7,832 bases of DNA from JBFXDI01 sp050181295 (GTDB lineage Bacteria > Pseudomonadota > Alphaproteobacteria > Rhizobiales > Aestuariivirgaceae): contig JBFXDI010000167.1 of assembly GCA_050181295.1 (NCBI GenBank), positions 1 to 7,832 of the forward strand. The letters are read 5' to 3'. Position numbers and translations under genes: made by a program. Below, in pieces: positions 1-6,700 of this stretch (the first letter of the stretch is position 1; the number at the start of each line of letters is the position of its first letter). The notes beneath the pieces were generated by a model. The model was not told the origin of the DNA, ran no database searches, and saw only the letters and a program-made list of their open reading frames with translations.

Positions 1-651
1 GCCCGGCGGCAGTGCCGAGAGGAACGCCGCCGCCTGCTTCCTCGCGGCCTCGAAGGGATCCCGCAAGGGCGTCGTCATGACGTTGAAGCCGCGACGCACG
101 GTGCCTGCTATGGCGGCCTCTGCCAGCGCGGCGACCCAGATGGCGGGATAGGGCTTCTGCACCGGCCGCGGCGTGATGGTCAGCGGCTCGAACTTGTAGA
201 ACTTGCTGTCCCAGCTCACTTCCTCTTCGCTGAGGAGCTTGATGAGCAGGCTGAGCGCATCGTCGAACCGCTCGCGGCTTTCCTCGACCGGCACGTTGAA
301 CCGATCGAACTCATAGCGGAAGGCCCCGCGCCCCACCCCGAGCTGGATGCGCCCGCCAGTCAGGCAGTCGGCCTGCGCGATCTCTCCTGCGAGCCGCCGG
401 ATGTCGTAGAACGGCAGCACCAGCACGGCGCTGATCAGCGGAATGGACTTGGTTTCGGCCGCCACTCGAACGGCGGTGAGCAGCGGGCTGGGGTGGACGA
501 GATAGTTGATGAAATGGTGCTCGGGGATGGTCAGCGATATGAAACCCAGCTCCTCGGCGAGCTTCGCCTCCTCGATGGTGTCCCGATAGAGCTGCTGGGC
601 CGGGAAGGCGGTGTCGGGATGATAGCAAGGAAGGTAGAATCCGAATCGCAT
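1..651 (-). CDS. LLM-class (luciferase-like) flavin-dependent oxidoreductase, 3' end outside the window
   Basis: Reading the minus strand from the ATG at 651-649 gives 217 uninterrupted codons that reach the window edge without a stop, so the C-terminal part is missing (family members are usually about 330-370 residues). The protein has bacterial-luciferase-like TIM-barrel features: an N-terminal RFGFYLP strand, the PEHHF motif at residues 43-47, and TGGRIQLGVGRG at 98-109, the usual 'GGR-x-x-LGVGRG' segment. Families with this fold oxidise or hydroxylate small organic substrates with FMNH2 or F420; the substrate cannot be read here. The start is supported by AGGAG at 663-659, seven bases before the ATG. 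The gene is divergent from the MocR-type regulator at 733, which makes it a natural regulatory target. Family assignment is firm, specific function is not. Confidence 0.9.
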   Translation of the reverse strand, partial: MRFGFYLPCYHPDTAFPAQQLYRDTIEEAKLAEELGFISLTIPEHHFINYLVHPSPLLTAVRVAAETKSIPLISAVLVLPFYDIRRLAGEIAQADCLTGGRIQLGVGRGAFRYEFDRFNVPVEESRERFDDALSLLIKLLSEEEVSWDSKFYKFEPLTITPRPVQKPYPAIWVAALAEAAIAGTVRRGFNVMTTPLRDPFEAARKQAAAFLSALPPG

Positions 652-732
652 CCTGACGCTCCTGCTCGCCGTCCTTGCATGGAAGGGCGATAGCTTGTAC
701 TGCCGTCAGGACTATTCTGACCGGGGAAGAGC
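652..732. promoter_or_regulatory. Divergent intergenic region between the flavin oxidoreductase and the MocR-type regulator
   Basis: These 81 bases separate two divergent starts and must hold the promoters of both genes. Visible are a Shine-Dalgarno sequence for the leftward gene (CTCCT at 659-663 on this strand) and one for the rightward gene (GGGGAAGAG at 723-731). Possible -35-like hexamers on the plus strand are TTGCAT (675-680) and TTGTAC (695-700), but neither has a convincing -10 at normal spacing, so I do not assign exact promoters. An inverted repeat at 705-721 is listed separately. Confidence 0.6.
705..721. promoter_or_regulatory. Imperfect inverted repeat, candidate operator for the MocR-type regulator
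   Basis: GTCAG at 705-709 and CTGAC at 717-721 are exact reverse complements around a 7-base centre, and A711/T715 also pair, giving a 17-base dyad with six of eight positions matching. It lies directly upstream of the Shine-Dalgarno sequence of the regulator gene and in the shared control region of the divergent oxidoreductase, a typical place for autoregulation plus target control by GntR/MocR proteins. The operator role is inference. A 5-base perfect arm could arise by chance, and several studied MocR proteins bind direct repeats instead. Confidence 0.35.
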
Positions 733-2163
733 ATGTCAATCTCGACATTGTCGCGCGACAAGGGGCATGAGATCTGGCTGCCGGATTACCAGGGACGATC
801 TGGCCGCCTCTATGTCGCGATCGCGGACGCCCTCGCAGACGACATCGCCAAAGGCAGGCTGAAACCGGGCGAGCGTCTCCCGACCCACCGGGAGCTTGCC
901 TGGCGCCTCAAGCTCTCCGTCAGCACGATCAGCAAGGCTTATGCGCTTGCGGAGCGGCGTCATCTCGTTGCCGGAGAAGTCGGCCGGGGGACCTTCGTTA
1001 TCCCACGTCCGACCGACCTTTCGAGCGTCGAGCCCAACCGCGCCCAGTCGGATGTGATCGATCTGAGCTTCAACTGTCCCGTCATCTTCCCCGAGCACAG
1101 GCAGGCGATTGCACTCGCCTTACGCACGATCACCGAAAGCGGGCGCATCGAGAACCTCATTCCCTATCATCGCGACTGGCTCGGGCTTCCGGAGCATCGC
1201 GCGGCCGCTGGTCGCTGGCTGTCTCACCTTGGCGTTGCGGCCGAGGTCGACGACATCGTGCTGGTGAACGGGGCGCAGCAGGCGGCTGCCGCGATTCTCT
1301 CGGCCCTGACCGAGCCCGGCGACGCGATCGGGCTCGAGGAGTTGACCGACCCGGGTATCCGGTTTCTCGCCGCCAACCGTCACCTGAAGATCAGAAGCCT
1401 GCCGATCGACGAGGACGGCGTCGTTCCAGGAAGCTTCGAGACGGCCTGCCGCGAGGGATCGCTCCGGCTCGCCTTCCTCATCCCCACGCATCACAGCCCG
1501 ACGCTTGCGGTGATGCCGGAGGAGAGGCGGCGGGAGATCGGCGAAATCGCGGCGCGCTACAACGTGACCGTGATCGAGAACGACGTCTATGGAAGCCTGG
1601 TGGATCCCCCTTCCACTCCGCTCGCCTCCTTTGCGCCGGAACACTGCTTCTATCTCACGAGCCACTCGAAGATCTTGGCACCGGGCTTGCGGATCGGCTT
1701 CATCGCGGCGCCGCCCGGACGCGCGAAGGACCTCATACCCGGCCTTGCGGCAACGACCTGGATGGCCTCGCTCGTTCCGGCGGAGATCGCGAGCCACTTG
1801 ATCGAGAACGGCTCGGCGGCACGTCTGGCGGCGCAGCAGCGGCAGGAGCTCCAGAGGCGACAGGCCATGGCGGCCGAAATTCTCGAGGGCCAGCAGTTCC
1901 GGTCGCTGTCGACTGGCTTCCATGTGTGGCTGACCCTGCCGGAGCACTGGCGCGCCGAGAGCTTCGTGGCGGCGCTGAAGGTCCGTGGCGTGGCCGTCAC
2001 GCCAGCGGAGGCGTTCATCGTGGGGCAGGGATCGTCCGCTCATGCGGTGCGCATCAGCCTCGGCGGTGCAACCCAGTCGCGGACGGAGCTGCGGCGTGGG
2101 CTGGAGACGATCGCCGAGGTGCTGCGCGAGAAGCGATCGGCCGCGTCGTTCCTCGTGCTGTGA
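733..2163 (+). CDS. MocR-family transcriptional regulator (GntR HTH plus PLP-dependent aminotransferase-like domain)
   Basis: The 476-residue product is a two-domain MocR/PdxR/GabR-type regulator of normal family length. Residues about 22-92 form a GntR winged helix, with the typical run GERLPTHRELAWRL and then SVSTISKAY. After a linker, residues about 108-465 form a fold-type I aminotransferase domain. The motif SHSKILAPGLRIGF places the PLP-binding lysine at K313; D284 in ENDVYG is the expected partner of the pyridine nitrogen; R440 in VRISLGG is the expected substrate-carboxylate arginine. PLP chemistry therefore looks intact, so the protein probably senses PLP or an amine/amino acid that reacts with it. 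The ATG start has GGGGA five bases upstream. It is divergent from the flavin oxidoreductase and 31 bases ahead of a NIPSNAP gene, which suggests control of both. The exact ligand and regulon are unknown. Confidence 0.93.
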   Translation: MSISTLSRDKGHEIWLPDYQGRSGRLYVAIADALADDIAKGRLKPGERLPTHRELAWRLKLSVSTISKAYALAERRHLVAGEVGRGTFVIPRPTDLSSVEPNRAQSDVIDLSFNCPVIFPEHRQAIALALRTITESGRIENLIPYHRDWLGLPEHRAAAGRWLSHLGVAAEVDDIVLVNGAQQAAAAILSALTEPGDAIGLEELTDPGIRFLAANRHLKIRSLPIDEDGVVPGSFETACREGSLRLAFLIPTHHSPTLAVMPEERRREIGEIAARYNVTVIENDVYGSLVDPPSTPLASFAPEHCFYLTSHSKILAPGLRIGFIAAPPGRAKDLIPGLAATTWMASLVPAEIASHLIENGSAARLAAQQRQELQRRQAMAAEILEGQQFRSLSTGFHVWLTLPEHWRAESFVAALKVRGVAVTPAEAFIVGQGSSAHAVRISLGGATQSRTELRRGLETIAEVLREKRSAASFLVL

Positions 2164-2194
2164 GGTAGTCAAAGCGGCAACGGGAGACGTGCGG

Positions 2195-2527
2195 ATGACG
2201 ACGGTCTACGAGCTTCGCAGATATGTTGCGGTCCCCGGCAAGGAGCAGGCGCTCCGTCGGCGGTTCGAGGATGGCACGCTGGCGTTGTTCCGGGAGCTCG
2301 GCATCCGGGTCGTCGATTTCTGGGAAACCGTCGCCGCACCGGTCGAGCTCTGGTACGTGCTCGAATGGCCGAGCGAGCCGGCGATGAAGGAGACCTGGAA
2401 CGCCTTCAGGGCGAACGGGAAATGGCTCGCGCTCAAATCCGAGAGCGAAACCGGCGGCCCCATCGTCGCCTCGATCACCTCCACCCTTCTCACACGCGTT
2501 CCGTTCTTTTCGGCTCCAAATCCTTGA
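2195..2527 (+). CDS. NIPSNAP family protein (small dimeric ferredoxin-like fold)
   Basis: A 110-residue protein opening with VYELRRYVAVPGK, the hallmark start of NIPSNAP domains, followed by a helix, a central GIRVVDFWET strand, and WYVLEWPSEPAMKETW, matching the family's second half. NIPSNAP proteins have a ferredoxin-like alpha+beta fold related to small stress-responsive and monooxygenase-like proteins; no clear catalytic role is established for bacterial members. I chose ATG 2195 because GGGAG (2182-2186) lies eight bases upstream and the protein then begins at the domain. The open frame extends back into the regulator gene, but that part overlaps it and is not homologous-looking. A GTG at 2189 is possible but too close to the ribosome site. 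With a 31-base gap it is probably cotranscribed with the MocR gene, and may act with the divergent flavin enzyme. Confidence 0.85.
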   Translation: MTTVYELRRYVAVPGKEQALRRRFEDGTLALFRELGIRVVDFWETVAAPVELWYVLEWPSEPAMKETWNAFRANGKWLALKSESETGGPIVASITSTLLTRVPFFSAPNP

Positions 2528-2635
2528 TAGCGCGAAAGCTTGCCGGCTAAGGATCCCGGGACGTCTTCGCCGGCATCAAAATTTCGCCGGAGATTCGCCC
2601 TAACCGGAAGCGATCGGCAGCCGGCGACACAATCC
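2528..2635 (+). promoter_or_regulatory. Leader region of the mprF-acvB operon, with a weak promoter candidate and an inverted repeat
   Basis: This 108-base gap separates the NIPSNAP gene from mprF and is the likely place for the operon promoter. A TTGATA at 2524-2529, overlapping the NIPSNAP stop, is followed after 17 bases by CTAAGG (2547-2552), a poor match to an alphaproteobacterial -35/-10 pair. TGCCGGC (2541-2547) and GCCGGCA (2569-2575) are exact inverted arms with a 21-base loop. No T-run follows, so it is not a good Rho-independent terminator; a regulatory or attenuating role is only possible. LPG synthase operons in rhizobia are acid-induced, but I recognise no known regulator site here. 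Confidence 0.35.
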
Positions 2636-5245
2636 ATGTCTCTCCCCGAGAGCGAGAACGGCGGTTCCGCGCCCTCTTCCCGTCAACCAGCGGCAGTCTT
2701 TCTGCGCCGGCATGCGAGGCATATCGCGGCGCTGGCCATGCTGGCCGTATTCATCCTCGTCGCGGCCGCGATATTCGAGCTGACCTCCGAGATCGACTAC
2801 CACGACATCGTGCGGGCACTGCTCCACACGCCGAAGAACGACATCCTCCTTGCCATCCTCTTCACCGGGCTGAGCTTCCTTGCGCTTGTCCTCTATGACC
2901 TGAACGCCATCGCCTATATCGGAAGGCGCCTTCCGGTTCCCCAGGTGGCGCTCACTGCCTTCAGTGCCTATGCGGTCGGCAACACGGCGGGCTTCGGGGC
3001 TTTGAGCGGTGGCGCCATCCGCTACCGGGCCTATTCCCGCCTTGGCCTCGCGCCCGAAGAGATCGCCGGCGTCATCGCCTTCGTGACGACAGCATTCGGT
3101 CTCGGGCTCGCCACCCTCGCCGCCCTGTCGCTTCTCTTCCTGGCGCACGAGATCGGACCCGTCGCCGGGTTCCACCCCCTGCTCTTGAGGGGGCTTGCTG
3201 CGGCCTTTCTGGTGCTGCTCGGTGCGGCGCTTTTCCTCTCTCGCGACGGACGGGCGCTGAAGCTCGGGCGATTGGATATCCGGCTGCCCGACTGGCACAC
3301 CTGCCTTTCGCAATTCCTCGTCTCGCTGGCCGATATCGCCGCTTCGGCCGCGGTGCTCTACGTGCTCCTGCCCCCCGTCGACATCGGCTGGCCGGCTTTC
3401 GTGGCGATCTATGCCGTTGCCGTCGGGCTCGGCGTCTTGAGCCATGTGCCGGCGGGACTCGGCGTTTTCGAGACGGTCATCATCGCCTCGCTCGGCAGGA
3501 GCGTGGACGTGGATGCCATCCTCGGCTCCCTCGTGCTCTACCGTGTCATCTACCACGGCCTGCCGCTGCTTCTGGCGACCATTCTGGTGAGCGTCGCGGA
3601 ACTGCAGCAGGTCGCGGCGCGTCCCGCCTTCGCTGGCCTGCGCCGTGTCGCGGGCCGCCTTGCGCCGCCGCTCCTCGCGACCTTCACCTTCATCCTTGGC
3701 GCAGTGCTGATTTTCTCGAGCGTGACGCCGGCCTCCCATGCCAAGCTAGACTTTCTCGCCGCCTATCTTCCGCTTCCTCTGGTGGAGGGGGCGCACTTCC
3801 TCGCAAGCCTGCTCGGCCTGGCGCTCATCGTCTCGGCCCGTGGCATCGGACAGAGGCTGGACGGCGCCTGGTGGCTCACGATCGTCCTGGCGCTGGCGGC
3901 GCTGGCGCTGTCGCTGCTCAAGGCCGTGGCGCTCATCGAGGCCGGACTCCTGGCGCTGCTCGTGCTCGGGCTCTTCCTCACCCGGAGCCTGTTCCGCCGA
4001 CCCGCCTCGCTTCTGAGGCAAACACTCAGCAGTTCCTGGCTCGCGGCGATGGCGGTAATCCTCGTCGGCGCTGGTGTCATCCTTCTCTTCGTCTATCACA
4101 ACGTCGAGTACAGCAACGAACTGTGGTGGCAGTTCGAGTTCGCCGCCGAGGCGCCCCGCGGCCTGCGGGCGCTGCTCGGCCTCGCCATAGCGTCCTCCGC
4201 CATTGCCGTCTTCAGCCTTCTGAAGCCTGTCAGCACCGCTGCGCCACAGGAGCCTTCCGAGGAAGCCCTCGGCCGCGCCGTCGCGATCGTCGAGCGGCAG
4301 GACCTGTCGGAAGCCAATCTCGTGCGCATGCGCGACAAGCGTCTCATGTTCTCCGACGGCAACGACGCCTTCATCATGTATGGCGTGCAGGGTCGCTCCT
4401 GGATCTCTCTCTTCGGTCCGATAGGCGCGCCTGAAGCCTTTCCGGAACTCGTCTGGCGCTTCGTGGAAGCGGCCCGCGCCGCCGGTTGCCGTGCGGTCAT
4501 CTACCAGGCGGCCCCTTCTCTGCTTGGACCCTGCGCGGATGCGGGCTTGCGCGCCCTCAAGCTTGGCGAGCTGTCGATCGTCAATCTCTCGACATTCGAC
4601 CTCAAGGGCGGACGCTGGGCGAACCTCCGGCAGGCAGCCGCCAAGGCTTCGCGCGAAGGCATAGACTTCTCGGTCGTGCCGCCGGCCGAGGTCCCGGCGA
4701 TCATGGAGGAACTGGCAGCCGTCTCCGACGCCTGGCTTGAACAGCACAAGGCGCGAGAGAAGGGCTTTTCCCTCGGCACCTTCGAGCATCGCTACGTCCT
4801 CTCCCAATCCGTGGCCGTTCTTCGCAAGGACGGCCATATCGTGGCCTTCGCGACCATTCTGTCGACGGAAACGAGGCAGGAGGCTTCCGTCGACCTCATG
4901 CGCTTCACGCCCGACGCTCCAAAGGCGGCAATGGACGTGCTGTTCGTGCGCGTCATGGAGCATCTGCGCGATGCGGGCTTCCGGCGCTTCAATCTCGGCA
5001 TGGCGCCGCTCGCGGGAATGTCGAAACGGGCTGCCGCTTCGGTCTGGGATCAGATCGGCGGGGCTATTTTCGAGCACGGCGAACGCTTCTACAATTTCAA
5101 AGGCGTGCGGGCCTTCAAGTCCAAGTTCCATCCGGTGTGGGAGCCTCGCTATCTCGTGGTCTCGGGCGCCATCAGTCCGATCGTGGCAGTGATGGATGCC
5201 ACCTTGCTGATAGGCGGCGGCATTCGCGGAGTGGTGGGCAAATGA
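2636..5245 (+). CDS. mprF: Bifunctional lysylphosphatidylglycerol synthase/flippase MprF (LpiA in rhizobia)
   Basis: The 869-residue membrane protein transfers lysine from lysyl-tRNA to phosphatidylglycerol on the inner leaflet and flips the resulting LPG outwards, reducing negative surface charge. About fourteen hydrophobic segments fill residues 30-528. The flippase domain shows NTAGFGALSGGAIRYR (116-131) and HVPAGLGVFE (270-279). The cytosolic GNAT-like synthase domain runs from about 540 to the end, with MRDKRLMFSDGNDAF (565-579), FNLGMAPLAGM (785-795) and FYNFKGVRAFKSKF (818-831), all typical of LPG synthases. Length is normal. I chose ATG 2636; the open frame continues 32 codons upstream to a TTG, but that stretch looks non-domain and the ATG gives the usual MprF length. 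No strong Shine-Dalgarno sequence precedes the ATG, so the start is the least certain point. The stop overlaps the acvB start by four bases. Lysine specificity is inferred from the rhizobial lpiA-acvB pairing; some relatives transfer other amino acids. Confidence 0.95.
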   Translation: MSLPESENGGSAPSSRQPAAVFLRRHARHIAALAMLAVFILVAAAIFELTSEIDYHDIVRALLHTPKNDILLAILFTGLSFLALVLYDLNAIAYIGRRLPVPQVALTAFSAYAVGNTAGFGALSGGAIRYRAYSRLGLAPEEIAGVIAFVTTAFGLGLATLAALSLLFLAHEIGPVAGFHPLLLRGLAAAFLVLLGAALFLSRDGRALKLGRLDIRLPDWHTCLSQFLVSLADIAASAAVLYVLLPPVDIGWPAFVAIYAVAVGLGVLSHVPAGLGVFETVIIASLGRSVDVDAILGSLVLYRVIYHGLPLLLATILVSVAELQQVAARPAFAGLRRVAGRLAPPLLATFTFILGAVLIFSSVTPASHAKLDFLAAYLPLPLVEGAHFLASLLGLALIVSARGIGQRLDGAWWLTIVLALAALALSLLKAVALIEAGLLALLVLGLFLTRSLFRRPASLLRQTLSSSWLAAMAVILVGAGVILLFVYHNVEYSNELWWQFEFAAEAPRGLRALLGLAIASSAIAVFSLLKPVSTAAPQEPSEEALGRAVAIVERQDLSEANLVRMRDKRLMFSDGNDAFIMYGVQGRSWISLFGPIGAPEAFPELVWRFVEAARAAGCRAVIYQAAPSLLGPCADAGLRALKLGELSIVNLSTFDLKGGRWANLRQAAAKASREGIDFSVVPPAEVPAIMEELAAVSDAWLEQHKAREKGFSLGTFEHRYVLSQSVAVLRKDGHIVAFATILSTETRQEASVDLMRFTPDAPKAAMDVLFVRVMEHLRDAGFRRFNLGMAPLAGMSKRAAASVWDQIGGAIFEHGERFYNFKGVRAFKSKFHPVWEPRYLVVSGAISPIVAVMDATLLIGGGIRGVVGK

Positions 5246-6612
5246 AGCGCGTTCGGTCCATCCTGCTCGTGTGCGGGGCGGTTTTCGCGACGATCGCGTT
5301 GGCGAACGCGGCCCAGGTCGATATCGCCAAGCTCGATACGGGCCTCATCCCGTCGCCCCGCATCCAGTTGCCTGACGGCAAGATGTCGGCAGCCGTGGTG
5401 CTGATCTCCGATGCCGCAGGCTGGGGCGCCGAAGAGGAAAACGAGACGAAGGCGCTTCTCTCGCAGGGCGCCGCCATCATCGGCATAGACTTTCCCAGCT
5501 ATCTGGCGTCCCTCGCCAAGGCCGACGACGACTGCCTCTATCTCGTCTCGGATATCGAGTCGCTGAGCCAGCAGGTGCAGCGCACGGCCGGCAACAGCGC
5601 CTACAGGCTTCCCATCGTGGCCGGGAGGGGAGAAGGCGGCGCGCTCGCCCTTGCCATCGCATCGCAGACTCCCGCCGCCACCATCGGCGAAACGGTCGCC
5701 GTCGATCCCCTGCCCGGCATTCCGCTCGGAAAGGAGCTCTGCACCACCGCCTCCAAGCAGAAGGCTGGAAGCCGCATGCTTTACGGGCTCCAGGACGAGG
5801 CCCTCCCAGATGCGGTCACCATCGTTTTCACCTCGAGCGGCGTTCAAGCGAGCCGCGACCATGCGCAGTCGCTGAAGAAGGCGCATGACGGCATCGACAT
5901 CCGAAGCTCAGGGGATGATGCCGCGGCCGCCCTCTCGGAAACGCTTGCGGAACGGGTCGAGGCCGTCTCGGGCATGGAAGACCCGCTCGGCCTGCCGATC
6001 GATGTGCTGGAGGCCAAGCCTGCCCTCGACACCATGGCCGTCATCTATTCCGGCGACGGCGGCTGGCGCGACCTCGACAAGGAGATCGGGAGCTATCTGC
6101 AGTCGCAGGGCATTCCGGTCATCGGCGTCGATTCGCTCCGTTACTTTTGGTCGGAACGCAAGCCGCAGGAGACGGCGGACGATCTCGCGCGCATCATCGC
6201 CTACTACCGCAAGGCCTGGAACGTGCGGCGCGTCCTGCTTGTCGGATACTCGTTCGGCGCCGATATCCTGCCTGCAACTTTCAACAGGCTGCAGGCAGCC
6301 GAAAAGGCAAGCGTCGCGCAGATTTCGCTCCTGGCGCTCTCCAGACAGGTCGACTACGTGATTTCGGTGACGGGCTGGCTCGGCGTCGCCGGAGCCGGCA
6401 AGGGCGGCGACACGGTCGAGGACCTGAAGAAGGTCGATCCGAAGCTCGTGCAGTGCGCTTACGGCAAGGATGAGGACGAGGATCCCTGTCCGACGCTCAA
6501 GGCAAGCGGCGTCGAGGTGCTTCCCGTGGACGGCGGGCATCACTTCGACGGCGACTATGAGGCGCTCGCGAAGAAGATCATCGCCGGGCTGAAGATGCGG
6601 CTCGCCCGCTAG
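5242..6612 (+). CDS. acvB: AcvB/VirJ-family periplasmic lysylphosphatidylglycerol hydrolase
   Basis: The 456-residue product has a Sec signal peptide (MKRVR, then a hydrophobic stretch, likely cleaved after ANA at residue 23), so it acts in the periplasm. The C-terminal half, residues about 262-456, is the VirJ alpha/beta-hydrolase domain: SGDGGW (270-275), SQGIPVIGVD (288-297), the nucleophile elbow GYSFGAD with S337, and GGHHFDGDY holding candidate catalytic His433/His434. C405 and C416 could form a periplasmic disulfide. Established work on Agrobacterium AcvB shows that it hydrolyses LPG and is needed for virulence. The N-terminal half (about 47-180) repeats the same motifs in degenerate form, with GRGEG (128-132) in place of G-x-S-x-G. 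ATG 5242 overlaps the mprF TGA (ATGA), giving translational coupling of LPG synthesis to LPG breakdown. A longer in-frame start inside mprF is possible but would place residues before the signal peptide. Confidence 0.94.
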   Translation: MKRVRSILLVCGAVFATIALANAAQVDIAKLDTGLIPSPRIQLPDGKMSAAVVLISDAAGWGAEEENETKALLSQGAAIIGIDFPSYLASLAKADDDCLYLVSDIESLSQQVQRTAGNSAYRLPIVAGRGEGGALALAIASQTPAATIGETVAVDPLPGIPLGKELCTTASKQKAGSRMLYGLQDEALPDAVTIVFTSSGVQASRDHAQSLKKAHDGIDIRSSGDDAAAALSETLAERVEAVSGMEDPLGLPIDVLEAKPALDTMAVIYSGDGGWRDLDKEIGSYLQSQGIPVIGVDSLRYFWSERKPQETADDLARIIAYYRKAWNVRRVLLVGYSFGADILPATFNRLQAAEKASVAQISLLALSRQVDYVISVTGWLGVAGAGKGGDTVEDLKKVDPKLVQCAYGKDEDEDPCPTLKASGVEVLPVDGGHHFDGDYEALAKKIIAGLKMRLAR

Positions 6613-6642
6613 GATCCACCTCAGCGAGCTAAAATTCCCCCT

Positions 6643-6669
6643 TTGAACGGTCTCCTTAATTCGCTAAAT
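6643..6669 (+). promoter_or_regulatory. Candidate promoter for the SbcD-like gene
   Basis: The 88-base gap after acvB is locally AT-richer than its flanks. TTGAAC (6643-6648) resembles a -35, and CTAAAT (6664-6669) resembles the alphaproteobacterial -10 CTATAT, but the spacing of 15 bases is short (16 if TAAATG is used). The arrangement fits a start of transcription just before the palindrome at 6674-6688. No hairpin with a T-run was seen after the acvB stop, so readthrough from the upstream operon is also possible. Confidence 0.3.
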
Positions 6670-6673
6670 GTTC

Positions 6674-6688
6674 TCCCTCATTGAGGGA
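6674..6688. promoter_or_regulatory. 15-base perfect palindrome (TCCCTCA-T-TGAGGGA), candidate operator or translational control site
   Basis: Two exact 7-base arms, 6674-6680 and 6682-6688, flank one central T. It sits immediately downstream of the candidate -10 and 12 bases before the ATG of the SbcD-like gene. The right arm includes GAGGGA, the best ribosome-binding sequence for that gene, so a protein bound to DNA here, or pairing in the mRNA, could limit expression. The symmetry is seen directly; the role is inference. Confidence 0.4.
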
Positions 6689-6700
6689 CCGAATCGCGGA

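Noticed and set aside
1120..2172. Antisense open frame (350 codons) opposite the MocR-type gene
   Set aside because: Composition typical of a shadow frame; the plus strand carries the complete aminotransferase domain with its PLP lysine.
2541..2580. Rho-independent terminator after the NIPSNAP gene
   Set aside because: The 7-base arms have a 21-base loop and are followed by TCAAAATTT rather than a T-run.
2600..3739. Long antisense open frame (379 codons) opposite the first part of mprF
   Set aside because: It is rich in Arg, Glu, Gly and Gln with no domain motif, and lies opposite a clear MprF domain; it is a by-product of high GC codon use.
3746..5131. Long antisense open frame (461 codons) opposite the second part of mprF
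   Set aside because: Low-complexity charged composition and no recognisable motif, while the plus strand encodes a full LPG synthase domain.
5242..5280. AcvB as a lipoprotein because of Cys11 in the signal region
   Set aside because: The cysteine is preceded by Val rather than Gly, Ala or Ser and lies inside the hydrophobic core, while a normal signal peptidase I site (ANA) follows at residues 21-23.
6645..6673. GAAC and GTTC elements near the SbcD-like promoter as an SOS (LexA) box
   Set aside because: The Rhizobiales LexA site is GTTC-N7-GTTC (or its complement). Here GAAC (6645-6648) and GTTC (6670-6673) are 21 bases apart in opposite orientation, and neither has a partner at 7 bases.
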